Numbered from the stretch's first letter, positions 23,195-31,345 are shown. The stretch: DNA of 64,000 bases from CAVSUR01 sp963731285 (GCA_963731285.1 CAVSUR010000014.1:558001-622000); one strand, 5' to 3'. Translations and numbers: made by a program. The notes: a model not told the origin generated them from the letters alone.

Positions 23195-23870
23195 CCGGCG
23201 CCCGGACCGCCACCCGGTAGCGGTCCACCACCAGGCCGCCCACCGCCGGATGGTCGCCCAGCGGCGCGGTGACCCAGCCCGCGGCGGACTTTTGCAGCTG
23301 ATCGTAAAAGTCGCCCGGTGCCATCAGGTATGTCGCGACTGCCACCGGGCCGCCAGCCCGGGCCGCCAGCGCGTCGATCGCCGTCTCGACCGACGGCTCG
23401 GCGGCCGACGCGAACGCGGGCTCGACCGGGACGCCCAGCTCCGCGGCGAGCAGCTCCGCCTGCCGCGCCACGTCCCGGGCCGCCTGCGGGTCGCTGGATC
23501 CGGCCGCCGCCAGCACCACCGGCGTTCCGGCCGGCACCCCCGCCGCGGCCAGCCGTGCGGTCAGCGCGGTGACCAGCAGCTGATCCGGCCCGAGCGGCGG
23601 CGCCACCAGCGCGCCGGCCGCCCGGGCCGCAGCGGCGATGTCGGCGGTCACGTGATAGCCGGTGGACAGCAGCAGCGGCACCAGCACCGGCTCCGGCCCG
23701 GCCGCGCTCAGCTCGTCGGCCAGCGGCACCTCGCCGTGCTGCAGAAACGCCACCCGCACGTCCAGGTTCGGTGCCAGGCGGCTGACCTGCCGGGCCAGCG
23801 CCCTGGTAGTTTGCTGAGCGGCCGGATTCCTGCTGCCGTGCGCCACCCCGACCAGGGCCGGCCCGGTCAC
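23094..23870 (-). CDS. Sirohydrochlorin ferrochelatase (CbiX/SirB family) with a repeat-encoded tail
   Basis: This class II chelatase inserts iron into sirohydrochlorin to make siroheme, the cofactor of the sulfite reductase encoded upstream. It has two tandem half-domains: VGVAHGSRNPAAQQTTRALA with the metal-binding His near the start, then LVPLLLSTGYHVTADIAA, and later VVLAAAGSSDPQAARDVARQ and AVATYLMAPGDFYDQL. GTG 23870 overlaps the stop of the preceding siroheme synthase gene (GTGA). The family usually ends around position 23200. Here about 35 extra residues (LRPGCGRAAAG repeats) come from an 11-bp tandem repeat, so the natural stop was probably lost by repeat expansion. Cobalt chelation is the alternative activity. 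Confidence 0.85.
   Translation of the reverse strand: MTGPALVGVAHGSRNPAAQQTTRALARQVSRLAPNLDVRVAFLQHGEVPLADELSAAGPEPVLVPLLLSTGYHVTADIAAAARAAGALVAPPLGPDQLLVTALTARLAAAGVPAGTPVVLAAAGSSDPQAARDVARQAELLAAELGVPVEPAFASAAEPSVETAIDALAARAGGPVAVATYLMAPGDFYDQLQKSAAGWVTAPLGDHPAVGGLVVDRYRVAVRAPANQLRPGCGRAAAGLRPGCGRAAAGLRPGCGRG
23101..23187. repeat. 11-bp tandem repeat, 7.9 copies, shared by two opposing coding frames
   Basis: The unit CGGCCGCAGCC is repeated without interruption. Because 11 is not a multiple of 3, three units (33 bp) encode one 11-residue period. On the minus strand this forms the C-terminal tail of the sirohydrochlorin chelatase (LRPGCGRAAAG repeated). On the plus strand it forms the tail of the decayed response regulator (PGRSPAAARPQ repeated). 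Confidence 0.95.
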
Positions 23871-25278
23871 CGCGGCCCCGCCGGGCCGGCCGTCCCCGCC
23901 GTGGCGGCTGGCCGGCCGTCGTCCGCCGGGCCGGCCTGCCAGTCGCCGAGCCGCGCCCGCAGCCCGACCACCTCGCCCACGACCACCACCGCCGGCGGCG
24001 CGATGCCCTGCGCCGCCGCGTCGGCCGCCACCTCGCCCAGCGTCGAGGTCAGCACCCGCTGCCGCGGCGTGGTGCCGTCGCAGATCACCGCGACCGGCGT
24101 GTGCTCAGGGCGGCCCCGCTTGACCAGCTCGGCCGCGATCTGCTCCAGGTGCGCCACGGCCATCAGCAGCACCAGCGTGCCCGGTCCGGTGGCGAGGGCC
24201 GCCCAGTCCACGCTGGCGCCCGGATGCGACGGGTCCAGGTGCGCCGAGACCACCGCGAAGTCCTGCGTGACGCCCCGGTGGGTGACCGGGATCCCGGCGT
24301 AGGCCGGGACCGCGACCGCGCTGGTCACGCCGGGCACGACGGTGAACGGCACCCCGGCCGCGACGCAGGCCAGCGCCTCCTCGCCGCCGCGGCCGAACAC
24401 GAACGGGTCGCCGCCCTTCAGCCGCACCACCCGCTGCCCGGCCCGGGCCCGGCTGACGATCTCCTCGTTGATCTGCGCCTGGGTCAGGTTGTGCGCGTGC
24501 GGTGCCTTGCCGGCGTCGATGACCTCGGTGCCCGGGTCCAGCTCGGCCAGCAGCTCGCGCGGCGCGAGCTTATCGGCCACGACCACGTCGGCTTCGGCGA
24601 GCAGCAGGCGGCCGTGCACGGTGATCAGCCCGGCGTCGCCAGGACCGCCGCCGACCAGCGCGACGTGCCCGGTCCGGCCGGGCCGGCCGGACGCTGGCGG
24701 CGCACCGGCAGCCGGCCAGCGGCCAGCGCGGCCGAGATCGCCGCCCGCAGCCGCTGCGACCGGCGGGGGTCGCCGCCCGCCGTGACCGCCACGGTGACGT
24801 CCCCGTGCCGGGTCACCGCCGGGGTCCGGGCGGGCGAGGCCGCGCCGTCGTCGGCGCGTACGCACCAGACCCGGCTCCGCTCGGCCTCCGCGCACACGGC
24901 GGCGTTCACCGCCGGGTCGTCGGTCGCGGCGTGCGCCAGCCACGCCCCGGCCAGGTCCCCATCCCGGTAGCGGCGCTGCTCGCGGATCACGCCCAGCCCG
25001 GCCAGTTCCTGGCTGATCTGCGGGGCTATCACGTGCACCCGCGCGCCCGCGGCCAGCAGCGAGCGGGTCCGGCGCAGCGCGACCGCACTGCCGCCGATCA
25101 CCACCACCCGCTTGCCCGCGAGCCCCAGGCTCAGCGGGTAGTCGGCCAACGGGTCGCCCGCCGGGCCCGCTTCGCGCGCTTCCCCGGCATCCGGCGGGCG
25201 CACCGCTGCGGCCCGTGCATCATCGTGCCCGGCGGGTCTGACATTCTCCGGGCTCCTGGCCTGCTGCGTGCTGGTCAT
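23867..25278 (-). CDS. cysG: Siroheme synthase: precorrin-2 dehydrogenase fused to uroporphyrinogen-III C-methyltransferase, one frame change in the linker
   Basis: Two siroheme steps are encoded. The N-terminal part (from ATG 25278) has the NAD-binding SirC domain: LGLAGKRVVVIGGSAVALRR, HVIAPQISQELAGLG and AVTAGGDPRRSQRLRAAIS. The C-terminal part is CobA/SUMT: GHVALVGGGPGDAGLITVHG, VVVADKLAPRELLAELDPG, RLKGGDPFVFGRGGEEAL and VPGVTSAVAVPAYAGIPVTH. It dimethylates uroporphyrinogen III with SAM. The two halves lie in different frames that meet in a CGGCC-rich linker at about 24672-24695. Actinobacterial orthologues are one fused protein of roughly 400 residues, so a single-base consensus error is likely; two separate overlapping proteins are possible. 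The start overlaps the zinc-ribbon stop (ATGA). No CysG-type chelatase activity is needed, since cbiX follows. Confidence 0.87.
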
Positions 25279-25451
25279 GACCGCACCACCGCGCGGAACC
25301 GCAGCTGGAAGGCCCGCGCGCAGGCCCCGCACTGCCACTCTCCGGCGTCCGGGCCGCCCGGCGCCAGCGCCTCCTCGCCGCAGTACGGGCAGAAGAACGG
25401 CACCTGCCGCTCGCCGGTGCCGCCGGCCGCACCGCCGGCGCCCGCGGTCAT
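25275..25451 (-). CDS. Small zinc-ribbon protein of the sulfite-reduction operon
   Basis: This 58-residue protein has two CxxC pairs, VPFFCPYCGEEALAPG and EWQCRACARAFQLRF, a classic zinc-ribbon pattern. It begins inside the nirA stop (ATGA overlap) and ends inside the siroheme-synthase start (ATGA overlap), so it is translationally coupled on both sides. Small proteins of this type sit after nirA in other actinomycetes. Their role is unknown; candidates are assembly or electron-transfer assistance to the reductase. The coupling and paired cysteines make it a convincing gene despite its size. Confidence 0.83.
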   Translation of the reverse strand: MTAGAGGAAGGTGERQVPFFCPYCGEEALAPGGPDAGEWQCGACARAFQLRFRAVVRS

Positions 25452-27085
25452 GTCAGCAGCCCCTCGTCGGCGCGGCGGACCCAGTGCGCGAACGGCTCGG
25501 CCGCGGACCGGTCCGCCAGGTAATTGCGCAGCAGCCGCTCGACGTAGTCGGGCAGCCCGGCCGCGGTGACCTTCAGGCCGCGCAGCTTGCGGCCGAACGA
25601 CGGATCGATGCCGAGGGACCCGCCCAGGTGCACCTGGAAGCCCTCGCCGCCGTCCACCATCGAGCCCTTGAGCCCGATGTCGGCGATCTGGAACCGGGCG
25701 CAGGAGTTGGGGCAGCCGTTGACGTTGATCGTGATCGGGGTGTCGAATTCGGGCAGCCGCCGGTCCAGTTCGGCGTACAGGTCCTGGGCCCGCTGCTTGG
25801 TCTCGACGATCGCCAGCTTGCAGAACTCGATCCCGGTGCAGGCCATCATCCCGCGCCGGAAGGCCGACGGGCGGGCCTGCAGGTCCAGGGCAGCCAGCTC
25901 GGCGACCAGTTCCTCCACCCGGCCGTCGGGCACGTCCAGGATGAGCAGCTTCTGCTCGGTGGTGGTCCGCACCCGGCCCGAGCCGAACGCCTCGGCCAGG
26001 TCAGCCACCTGCCACAGCTGGCTGCCCGACGACCGGCCGGTCGGCAGCGAGACGCCGACGTAGTAGCGGCCGTCGCGCTGCCGGTGCACGCCGACGTGGT
26101 CGCGCGGGCCGGCCAGCGGCTCCGGCGCCGCCCCGGCGGGCAGCGCGTAGCCGAGGTACTCCTTCTCCAGCACCTCGCGGAACCGCTCCGCGCCCCAGTC
26201 GGCGACCAGGAACTTCAGCCGGGCCCGGCTGCGCAGCCGCCGGTAGCCGTAGTCGCGGAAGACCGCTGCGACCCCGGCCCAGACCTCCGGGACCAGGTCC
26301 GGGGTGACGAACACGCCGAGCCGCTGGGCGATCATCGGGTTGGTGGACAGCCCGCCGCCGACCCACAGGTCAAAGCCGGGCTCGCCGTCCGGGCCGGGCA
26401 CGCCCACGAACGAGATGTCATTGACCTCGTGCGCGGTGCACTGGGACGAGCAGCCGGAGATCGCGGACTTGAACTTGCGCGGCAGGTTGGTGAACTCGGG
26501 GTTGCCCGCCACGACCGCCTCGGTGGCGGCCAGCACCGCGCTGGCGTCGATGATCTCCCGGTCGTCGATCCCGGCGACCGGGCAGCCGAGGATGTTGCGC
26601 GGCACGTCACCGCAGGCCTCCAGGCTGGACAGGCCCGCTTCCTCCAGCCGCTGCCAGATCGCGGGCACGTCCTCGATCCGGATCCAGTGGTACTGCACGT
26701 TCTGCCGGTCGGTGACGTCGGCCAGGTCGCGGCCGTACTCCTTGGCGATGCCCGCCACCGTGCGCAGCTGATGCGCGGTCAGCTGCCCGCCCGGGATGCG
26801 GGTCCGCATCATGAAGTAGCGGTCTTCGATCTCGGCGTCCTCCAGTGCGCCGGTCTTGCCGCCGCCGATGCCGGGCCGCCGCTGGGTGTACAGGCCCCAC
26901 CAGCGGAACCGGCCGCGCAGGTCGGCCGGGTCGATGGAGTCGAACCCGGCCGCGGCGTACCGGTTCATGATGCGGTCGCGGACGTTCAGCCCGTCGTCGT
27001 CTTTCTTGAAGCGCTCGGCCGCGTTGAGCGGCTCGCGATGGCCCAGGGCCCACTGGCCCTGGCCGCGCTGGGATGCCGGTGACAC
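25448..27085 (-). CDS. nirA: Ferredoxin-dependent sulfite reductase
   Basis: This 545-residue siroheme/[4Fe-4S] enzyme reduces sulfite to sulfide by six electrons in assimilatory sulfur metabolism. Cluster ligands are Cys416 and Cys422 (ACTGIEFCKLA) and Cys458 and Cys462 (NGCPNSC). Tyr66 (RWWGLYTQRR) and Cys158 (LEACGDVPR) correspond to the Tyr-Cys crosslink pair of Mycobacterium tuberculosis NirA, which favours sulfite over nitrite reductase. Siroheme-binding arginines and lysines lie in RKFKSAISGC. GTG 27085 is preceded by AGGA at 9-nt spacing. The gene heads an operon nirA - zinc ribbon - siroheme synthase - chelatase, each start overlapping the previous stop, so enzyme and cofactor are made together. 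A Cys-rich leader ORF lies 101 bp upstream. Confidence 0.95.
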   Translation of the reverse strand: MSPASQRGQGQWALGHREPLNAAERFKKDDDGLNVRDRIMNRYAAAGFDSIDPADLRGRFRWWGLYTQRRPGIGGGKTGALEDAEIEDRYFMMRTRIPGGQLTAHQLRTVAGIAKEYGRDLADVTDRQNVQYHWIRIEDVPAIWQRLEEAGLSSLEACGDVPRNILGCPVAGIDDREIIDASAVLAATEAVVAGNPEFTNLPRKFKSAISGCSSQCTAHEVNDISFVGVPGPDGEPGFDLWVGGGLSTNPMIAQRLGVFVTPDLVPEVWAGVAAVFRDYGYRRLRSRARLKFLVADWGAERFREVLEKEYLGYALPAGAAPEPLAGPRDHVGVHRQRDGRYYVGVSLPTGRSSGSQLWQVADLAEAFGSGRVRTTTEQKLLILDVPDGRVEELVAELAALDLQARPSAFRRGMMACTGIEFCKLAIVETKQRAQDLYAELDRRLPEFDTPITINVNGCPNSCARFQIADIGLKGSMVDGGEGFQVHLGGSLGIDPSFGRKLRGLKVTAAGLPDYVERLLRNYLADRSAAEPFAHWVRRADEGLLT

Positions 27086-27186
27086 AGGAATTTGTCCTTC
27101 TGCTGCAGAGTCGGACCCGCGCGTGAGCCGGATCCCGGGCGCCTGGGCGGCGGCCGGGCCGGGCGGTCAGCGGGGGTGGGGCTTGA

Positions 27187-27255
27187 TTAGCAGCAGGACC
27201 GACACATCGCGCTGGATACGCGCAGGAAATCGACGTGCCGACGGCAGGACAGCAT
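27187..27255 (-). CDS. Cysteine-rich leader peptide (candidate attenuator ORF) of the sulfite-reduction operon
   Basis: A 22-codon ORF begins MLSCRRHVDFLR and ends AMCRSCC, so three of its last five residues are cysteine. The RHVDxLRV core is the signature I know from actinobacterial putative leader peptides ahead of sulfur-assimilation genes. It ends 101 bp before the nirA start, in the same direction. Polycysteine leader ORFs in mycobacteria act as cysteine-responsive attenuators: ribosome stalling at Cys codons during Cys-tRNA shortage lets downstream genes be expressed. That role here is inference from composition and position. No strong Shine-Dalgarno precedes the ATG. Confidence 0.75.
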   Translation of the reverse strand: MLSCRRHVDFLRVSSAMCRSCC

Positions 27256-27342
27256 GAGCCCGTACTTGCCAACGTGACCGGGCTGGCCGGCGAAGCTGGT
27301 CACGGCGGGGCCTCCGGGAATTCGGCGCGGGCGTCCCTTAGA

Positions 27343-27371
27343 GGATTACCGGCCATGACCCCGCCGTGCAA
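27343..27371 (-). promoter_or_regulatory. Candidate promoter for leader peptide and nirA
   Basis: On the minus strand TTGCAC (27366-27371) and TAATCC (27343-27348) are separated by exactly 17 nt. Transcription would begin about 80 nt before the leader ORF. The minus-10 match is weak, so this is tentative. The rest of 27256-27622 is GC-rich; it also holds a near-duplicate GGGTTGCCACACCC / GGGTGCCACGCCC at about 27526-27572 that could be a protein-binding site. Confidence 0.33.
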
Positions 27372-27622
27372 CCCAGCGACGACTAGGGAATACCCGTGCC
27401 CTGGCTGAGCCGGAGGCGTCACGGCTCAGCGGCCGCCGTCCCGGCCTCGCCGCCAGCCGCCCGCGCCAGCCGGCCGCCCGCGCCGGCCGTGCCAGCCGGC
27501 CGTGCCAGCCGGCCGCCGAACCCTATGGGTTGCCACACCCATGGGGTCAGGTACCTGTGGGTGCCACGCCCGGTTCGCCGCGGGCGAGGCGCGGCGCGAT
27601 TTTGGCCGGGTAGGGTGGCGCG

Positions 27623-27817
27623 GTGCGGCTGACTGCCTTCTGGGACCGGATGCGCGAGCAGTTCGGCGAGAGCTACGCCGAGAGCGTGGCCAAGGACCAC
27701 GTCCTCGGCCCGCTCGGCGACCGCACCGTCAACGAGGCCCTGGCCGACGGTGAGGATGCCAAGACGGTCTGGCGCGCGGTCTGCGAGGTCTTCCCCGTCC
27801 CCGAGCGGCTGCGCTGA
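27623..27817 (+). CDS. DUF3046 family protein
   Basis: This 64-residue protein reads VRLTAFWDRMREQFGESYAE at its N-terminus, then HVLGPLGDRTVNEALADGE and ends VFPVPERLR, the full-length DUF3046 pattern. The family occurs just upstream of recA in many actinobacteria and has no known function. AGGGTGG precedes GTG 27623. Here it marks the resumption of the conserved core after the regulatory and sulfur regions. Confidence 0.9.
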   Translation: MRLTAFWDRMREQFGESYAESVAKDHVLGPLGDRTVNEALADGEDAKTVWRAVCEVFPVPERLR

Positions 27818-27862
27818 CCGCGCGGCAGCCGTTATCAAGCAGCCGATCCTGAGCCACAGCCG

Positions 27863-28441
27863 ATGACGGCGCCGCAGCCGGCACCTGCACCCGGGCCGCC
27901 CGCCCGGCGGCTGGTGCTGGTGTCGGGCGCGCCCGGCGCGGGGAAGACAGCGCTGGCCCGGCCGCTGGCTGCCGAGCTGGGCTTCATGCTGCTCAGCAAG
28001 GACCGGATCAAGGAAACGCTGCACGACGGGCTGGGCGCGCCTGAGCCGGACCTGGTCTGGTCGAGGAAACTGGGCGCTGCGGCCATGGATCTGCTGTGGG
28101 CGCTGGCCGCCGACGCGGCCGCCCTCGTGCTCGAGGCGAACTTCCGGCCGCACAGCGAGTACGAGCGGGGCCGGATCACCGCGCTGGCGGCGCACCCGGT
28201 TGAGGTCTACTGCTGGTGCCCGCCCGGTGAGGCGGCCCGCAGATACGCTGAGCGGGCCGCAACCTGCCACCCGGTGCACGTGGTGACCAGCCTGACGCCG
28301 GACTTCCTGGCGCAGTTCGGCCGGCCCGTCGGGCTCGGCAAGGTGATCACCGTGAACACGACCGCGCCGATTGACGTCCGGGCGCTGGCTGGCCAGGTGC
28401 GCGCTTGCCTGCGGCCGCCCGGCGAGAAGCCCCGGTCGTGA
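27863..28441 (+). CDS. P-loop small kinase / AAA-type ATPase
   Basis: This 192-residue protein has the Walker A motif SGAPGAGKTALARPLAAELG at about residues 21-40 and the acidic segment VLEANFRPHSEYERG, typical of the adenylate-kinase-like / chloramphenicol- or aminoglycoside-phosphotransferase-like P-loop kinases. CPPGEAARRYAERA resembles their lid region. No substrate can be assigned. It lies 45 bp after DUF3046, in the same direction as recA, so it may share the DUF3046 transcript. Confidence 0.78.
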   Translation: MTAPQPAPAPGPPARRLVLVSGAPGAGKTALARPLAAELGFMLLSKDRIKETLHDGLGAPEPDLVWSRKLGAAAMDLLWALAADAAALVLEANFRPHSEYERGRITALAAHPVEVYCWCPPGEAARRYAERAATCHPVHVVTSLTPDFLAQFGRPVGLGKVITVNTTAPIDVRALAGQVRACLRPPGEKPRS

Positions 28442-28575
28442 TCGTGGTTATGGCCCCCGCCCGGTCCCGCGCCAGCGCTGCCGGTCTATCAGCGATCACT
28501 CGCCGGGCCGCGAGCACGGCCCGGTTAACGCGGCGGCGACGCCGTTCCGGCCATTCCGGCGTGTCCGCTGCATGA

Positions 28576-28591
28576 TCGAACAGTTGTTCGT
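28576..28591 (+). promoter_or_regulatory. LexA (SOS) box upstream of recA
   Basis: TCGAACAGTTGTTCGT matches the Gram-positive/actinobacterial LexA consensus TCGAAC-N4-GTTCGA with one mismatch at the last base. It is 177 bp upstream of the recA start, a position compatible with the distal recA promoter known in mycobacteria. Confidence 0.8.
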
Positions 28592-28655
28592 TAGGGTGGT
28601 CCTCTGGCGGTTCCGGTACGGCCTTTGCGGCGGCCGGAATGCCGCCGCACGGGAA

Positions 28656-28678
28656 TTGTCGGTGGCAGCGCGTAGCGT
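28656..28678 (+). promoter_or_regulatory. ClgR/RecA-NDp-type promoter of recA
   Basis: TTGTCGGTG, eight bases, then TAGCGT reproduces the RecA-independent DNA-damage promoter motif TTGTCRGTG-N8-TAGNNT described in mycobacteria. There it is recognised with a ClgR/ClpR-like regulator. It lies about 90 bp before the recA start and 65 bp downstream of the LexA box. A clgR homologue is at 6624-7181. Confidence 0.72.
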
Positions 28679-28767
28679 CAGCGCCGGTATCAGATGACGA
28701 TGACCTGCCGCGCGGTTTGCGTGCAGCGAACGGCTCGGCGAAGCCGTCGATTCCGACAGGAGCTCAC

Positions 28768-29919
28768 ATGGCACCGAACGACAAGCCCGGCGGCAGGGGC
28801 GGCGACCGGGAGAAGTCTCTTGAGACCGCGCTGGCCCAGATCGAGCGACAGTTCGGCAAGGGCGCAGTCATGCGCCTCGGCGAGGAAACCCGCCAGCCGA
28901 TCGAGGTGATCCCGTCCGGCTCGATCGCGCTAGACGTGGCGCTCGGTATCGGCGGCTTCCCGCGCGGCCGGATCGTGGAGATCTACGGACCGGAGAGCAG
29001 CGGGAAGACCACGGTTGCGCTGCACGCCGTAGCCAACGCGCAGCGGGCAGGCGGGATCGCGGCTTTCATCGACGCGGAGCACGCCCTCGACCCCGAGTAC
29101 GCCAAGAAGCTCGGCGTCGACACCGACGCGCTGCTGGTCTCCCAGCCCGACACCGGCGAGCAGGCGCTGGAGATCGCTGACATGCTGATTCGCTCCGGTG
29201 CCATCGACGTCGTGGTCATCGACTCCGTGGCCGCGCTGGTGCCCCGGGCGGAGATCGAGGGCGAGATGGGCGACAGCCACGTCGGCCTGCAGGCCCGGCT
29301 GATGTCTCAGGCCCTGCGCAAGGTGGCTGGCGCCCTGAGCCAGACCAAGACCACCGCCATTTTCATCAACCAGCTCCGCGAGAAGATCGGCGTGATGTTC
29401 GGCTCGCCGGAGACGACGACGGGCGGAAAGGCGCTGAAGTTCTACGCGTCGGTGCGGCTGGACGTGCGGCGGATCGAGACGCTCAAGGACGGGACCGACG
29501 CGGTCGGCAACCGGACCCGGGCCAAGGTGGTCAAGAACAAGGTCAGTCCTCCATTCAAGGTCGCCGAGTTCGACATCCTGTATGGCATCGGGATCAGCCG
29601 CGAGGGCAGCCTGATCGACCTGGGCGTGGAGCAGTCGATCGTGCGCAAAGCCGGGGCCTGGTACACCTACGAGGGCGAGCAGCTCGGCCAGGGCAAAGAG
29701 AACGCCCGGACATTCCTGCGCGAGAATCCCGACATCGCCAACGAGATCGAGAAGAAGATCAAGGAGAAGCTGGGGGTGGGCCCGCGGCTGGACGCGGACG
29801 CCACCACGGCCCCGGGGGGCGCCGGGGCCCCGGGCGGCACCGCTCCGGCGGTCGGCCCGGCCCTGACCAACGGCGCAGGTCTGGGCAACATCAGAAATCT
29901 GCGCGGCGGTGCCGACTAG
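28768..29919 (+). CDS. recA: Recombinase RecA
   Basis: This 383-residue recombinase coats single-stranded DNA, drives strand exchange and triggers LexA self-cleavage. Walker A is GPESSGKTT at residues 74-82, Walker B is DVVVIDSVAALVPRAE, loop 1 and loop 2 surround GEMGDSHVGLQARLMSQALR and GVMFGSPETTTGGKALKFYA, and FINQLREKIG is present. The C-terminal tail is extended and Gly/Ala/Pro-rich rather than strongly acidic. There is no intein, unlike M. tuberculosis RecA. ATG 28768 has AGGAGC 5 nt upstream. Two regulatory elements (LexA box, ClgR-type promoter) precede it, and recX follows closely. Confidence 0.98.
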   Translation: MAPNDKPGGRGGDREKSLETALAQIERQFGKGAVMRLGEETRQPIEVIPSGSIALDVALGIGGFPRGRIVEIYGPESSGKTTVALHAVANAQRAGGIAAFIDAEHALDPEYAKKLGVDTDALLVSQPDTGEQALEIADMLIRSGAIDVVVIDSVAALVPRAEIEGEMGDSHVGLQARLMSQALRKVAGALSQTKTTAIFINQLREKIGVMFGSPETTTGGKALKFYASVRLDVRRIETLKDGTDAVGNRTRAKVVKNKVSPPFKVAEFDILYGIGISREGSLIDLGVEQSIVRKAGAWYTYEGEQLGQGKENARTFLRENPDIANEIEKKIKEKLGVGPRLDADATTAPGGAGAPGGTAPAVGPALTNGAGLGNIRNLRGGAD

Positions 29920-29939
29920 AGCAGGTGCCGGCTAGAGCA

Positions 29940-30614
29940 ATGACCAGGAGAACATCAGCCAGCCGGACAAGGCCGGCCCGGACCGGCGCCAGCCCGGCCT
30001 CGCCCGGGCCGGCGCCGGGCAGCTCGTCACCGCACGGGCCGTCACCACACGGGCCGCAGCTGGATGGGCCGGATGCCGATCCTGAGGCCGTCGCGCGGCA
30101 GATCTGCCTGCGGCTGCTGGCGGCCGCGCCGCGGACCCGGGCGCAGCTAGCGGATGCGCTGGCCCGGCGCGGCGTGCCTGAGGACGCCGCGCAGGCGGTG
30201 CTCGGCCGATACACCGAGGTAGGGCTGATCGACGACGCGATGTTCGCGAGCGCCTGGGTCGAGTCCCGCCACCACGGCCGGGGGCTGGCCGGGCGGGCGC
30301 TGGCCGCCGAACTGCGGCAGCGCGGTGTCGCTGATGGTGACATCAAGGCGGCCCTCGGCCAGCTGGATCCCGGTCAAGAGGCCGCCACGGCCCGGGCGCT
30401 GGTCGCGCGCAGGCTCGCGGCCACGCGGGGCCAGCCGCTGCAAGCCCGGATCCGGCGGCTGATGGGCGTGCTGGCCAGGAAGGGTTACTCGCAGTCGCTG
30501 GCCTACCGGGTGGTCCGCGAAGCGCTGGAACAGGAAGGCGCCGATCCGGCGGCAGCCGGGGTTGAGCTGGCGGACGAGCCCGACGATCAGGAGCTGGACA
30601 TAACGGCCAGCTGA
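29940..30614 (+). CDS. recX: Regulatory protein RecX
   Basis: RecX binds RecA filaments and limits their activity. This product of 224 residues has an N-terminal basic, Pro/Ser-rich extension (about 45 residues). Tandem three-helix RecX repeats follow: AVARQICLRLLAAAPRTRAQ, GLIDDAMFASAWVESRHHG, LAAELRQRGVADGDIKAALG and GVLARKGYSQSLAYRVVREA. ATG 29940 is preferred; a GTG at 29925 in the same frame is an alternative. The stop of recA and the start region of recX contain a near-duplicate (GCCGACTAGAGCA / GCCGGCTAGAGCA). The gene is cotranscribed with recA by position. Confidence 0.92.
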   Translation: MTRRTSASRTRPARTGASPASPGPAPGSSSPHGPSPHGPQLDGPDADPEAVARQICLRLLAAAPRTRAQLADALARRGVPEDAAQAVLGRYTEVGLIDDAMFASAWVESRHHGRGLAGRALAAELRQRGVADGDIKAALGQLDPGQEAATARALVARRLAATRGQPLQARIRRLMGVLARKGYSQSLAYRVVREALEQEGADPAAAGVELADEPDDQELDITAS

Positions 30615-30962
30615 CGCGGCTGCGCACAGTTCCACACGGTCATGGCGTCAGCCGCCTCTTGCCCAAAACGTTATCTCGGCTTAACCTCACGGCAGTGAGG
30701 ATTACTCCGTGCAGGCGGAGCGACGCAGTACCGAAGAGCAGATATGTCCACCGGGTGGGCGGAGCGCAGGCAGCTCCCGGCTGGTCCGGTGGCTGCAGTT
30801 GTAACGTCCGGTCAGTGATGGCACCCGGACTGGCCGGCAGCGTGGCGGACTGACGGGCAGACCGGCAGGCAGCAGAAAGGAGCGCGCGAGGCGAGACGGC
30901 CAGCTGCCGGAGCGGAATCCCGTCCTGGTGACCAGTTCGCCGGGCAGCGTTCCGCCGGTCTA

Positions 30963-31013
30963 CGGCCGGATACGCCAAGCGGCCGGATACGCCAAGCGGC
31001 CGGATACGCCAAG
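30963..31013. repeat. 17-bp tandem repeat, three copies
   Basis: The unit CGGCCGGATACGCCAAG occurs three times without interruption, followed by a partial CGG. It is in non-coding sequence upstream of rny. Confidence 0.93.
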
Positions 31014-31232
31014 CGGTCTGCGCAGAACCTGCCGATGACGGTGCTGGGGGCGGGGATGCGGAGCGTCCAGTCGACGGCGCCTGGTCGGCAGGGCCGGCCA
31101 GCCTGGCTTTGGCAGGGCCAGTATCCGGATGGCCCCGGCAAGCTGACGTCGTGGCGCGGCTGGCGCCCCGATTCCGGCCGATCTGGCTGGCAGGTCGTGA
31201 CGGCCTGGCCGCCTGGCCCGGCCGGGGCCGAG

Positions 31233-31260
31233 CCGACAGCATTGCGCCGACAGCATTGCG
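31233..31260. repeat. 14-bp tandem repeat, two copies
   Basis: The unit CCGACAGCATTGCG is duplicated exactly, 86 bp before the rny start codon. Confidence 0.9.
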
Positions 31261-31345
31261 CGGAGTACCCCTCGCTACCGGGCATATATCCCCTGGTACC
31301 GGTTCATTCGGTGCCGCGGGAGCCAGCGAGCGGAAGGGGCAGGCC

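Larger units (their letters stand above)
30615..31345. other. Long intergenic region between recX and rny with short tandem repeats
   Basis: No convincing protein gene is visible in these 731 bases. They hold a 6-bp hairpin CCTCAC-GGCA-GTGAGG at about 30686-30701, a 17-bp tandem repeat (30963-31013) and a 14-bp tandem repeat (31233-31260). AT-richer patches (for example near 30670 and 31270) could be promoters for rny. A small RNA cannot be excluded by eye. Confidence 0.5.
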
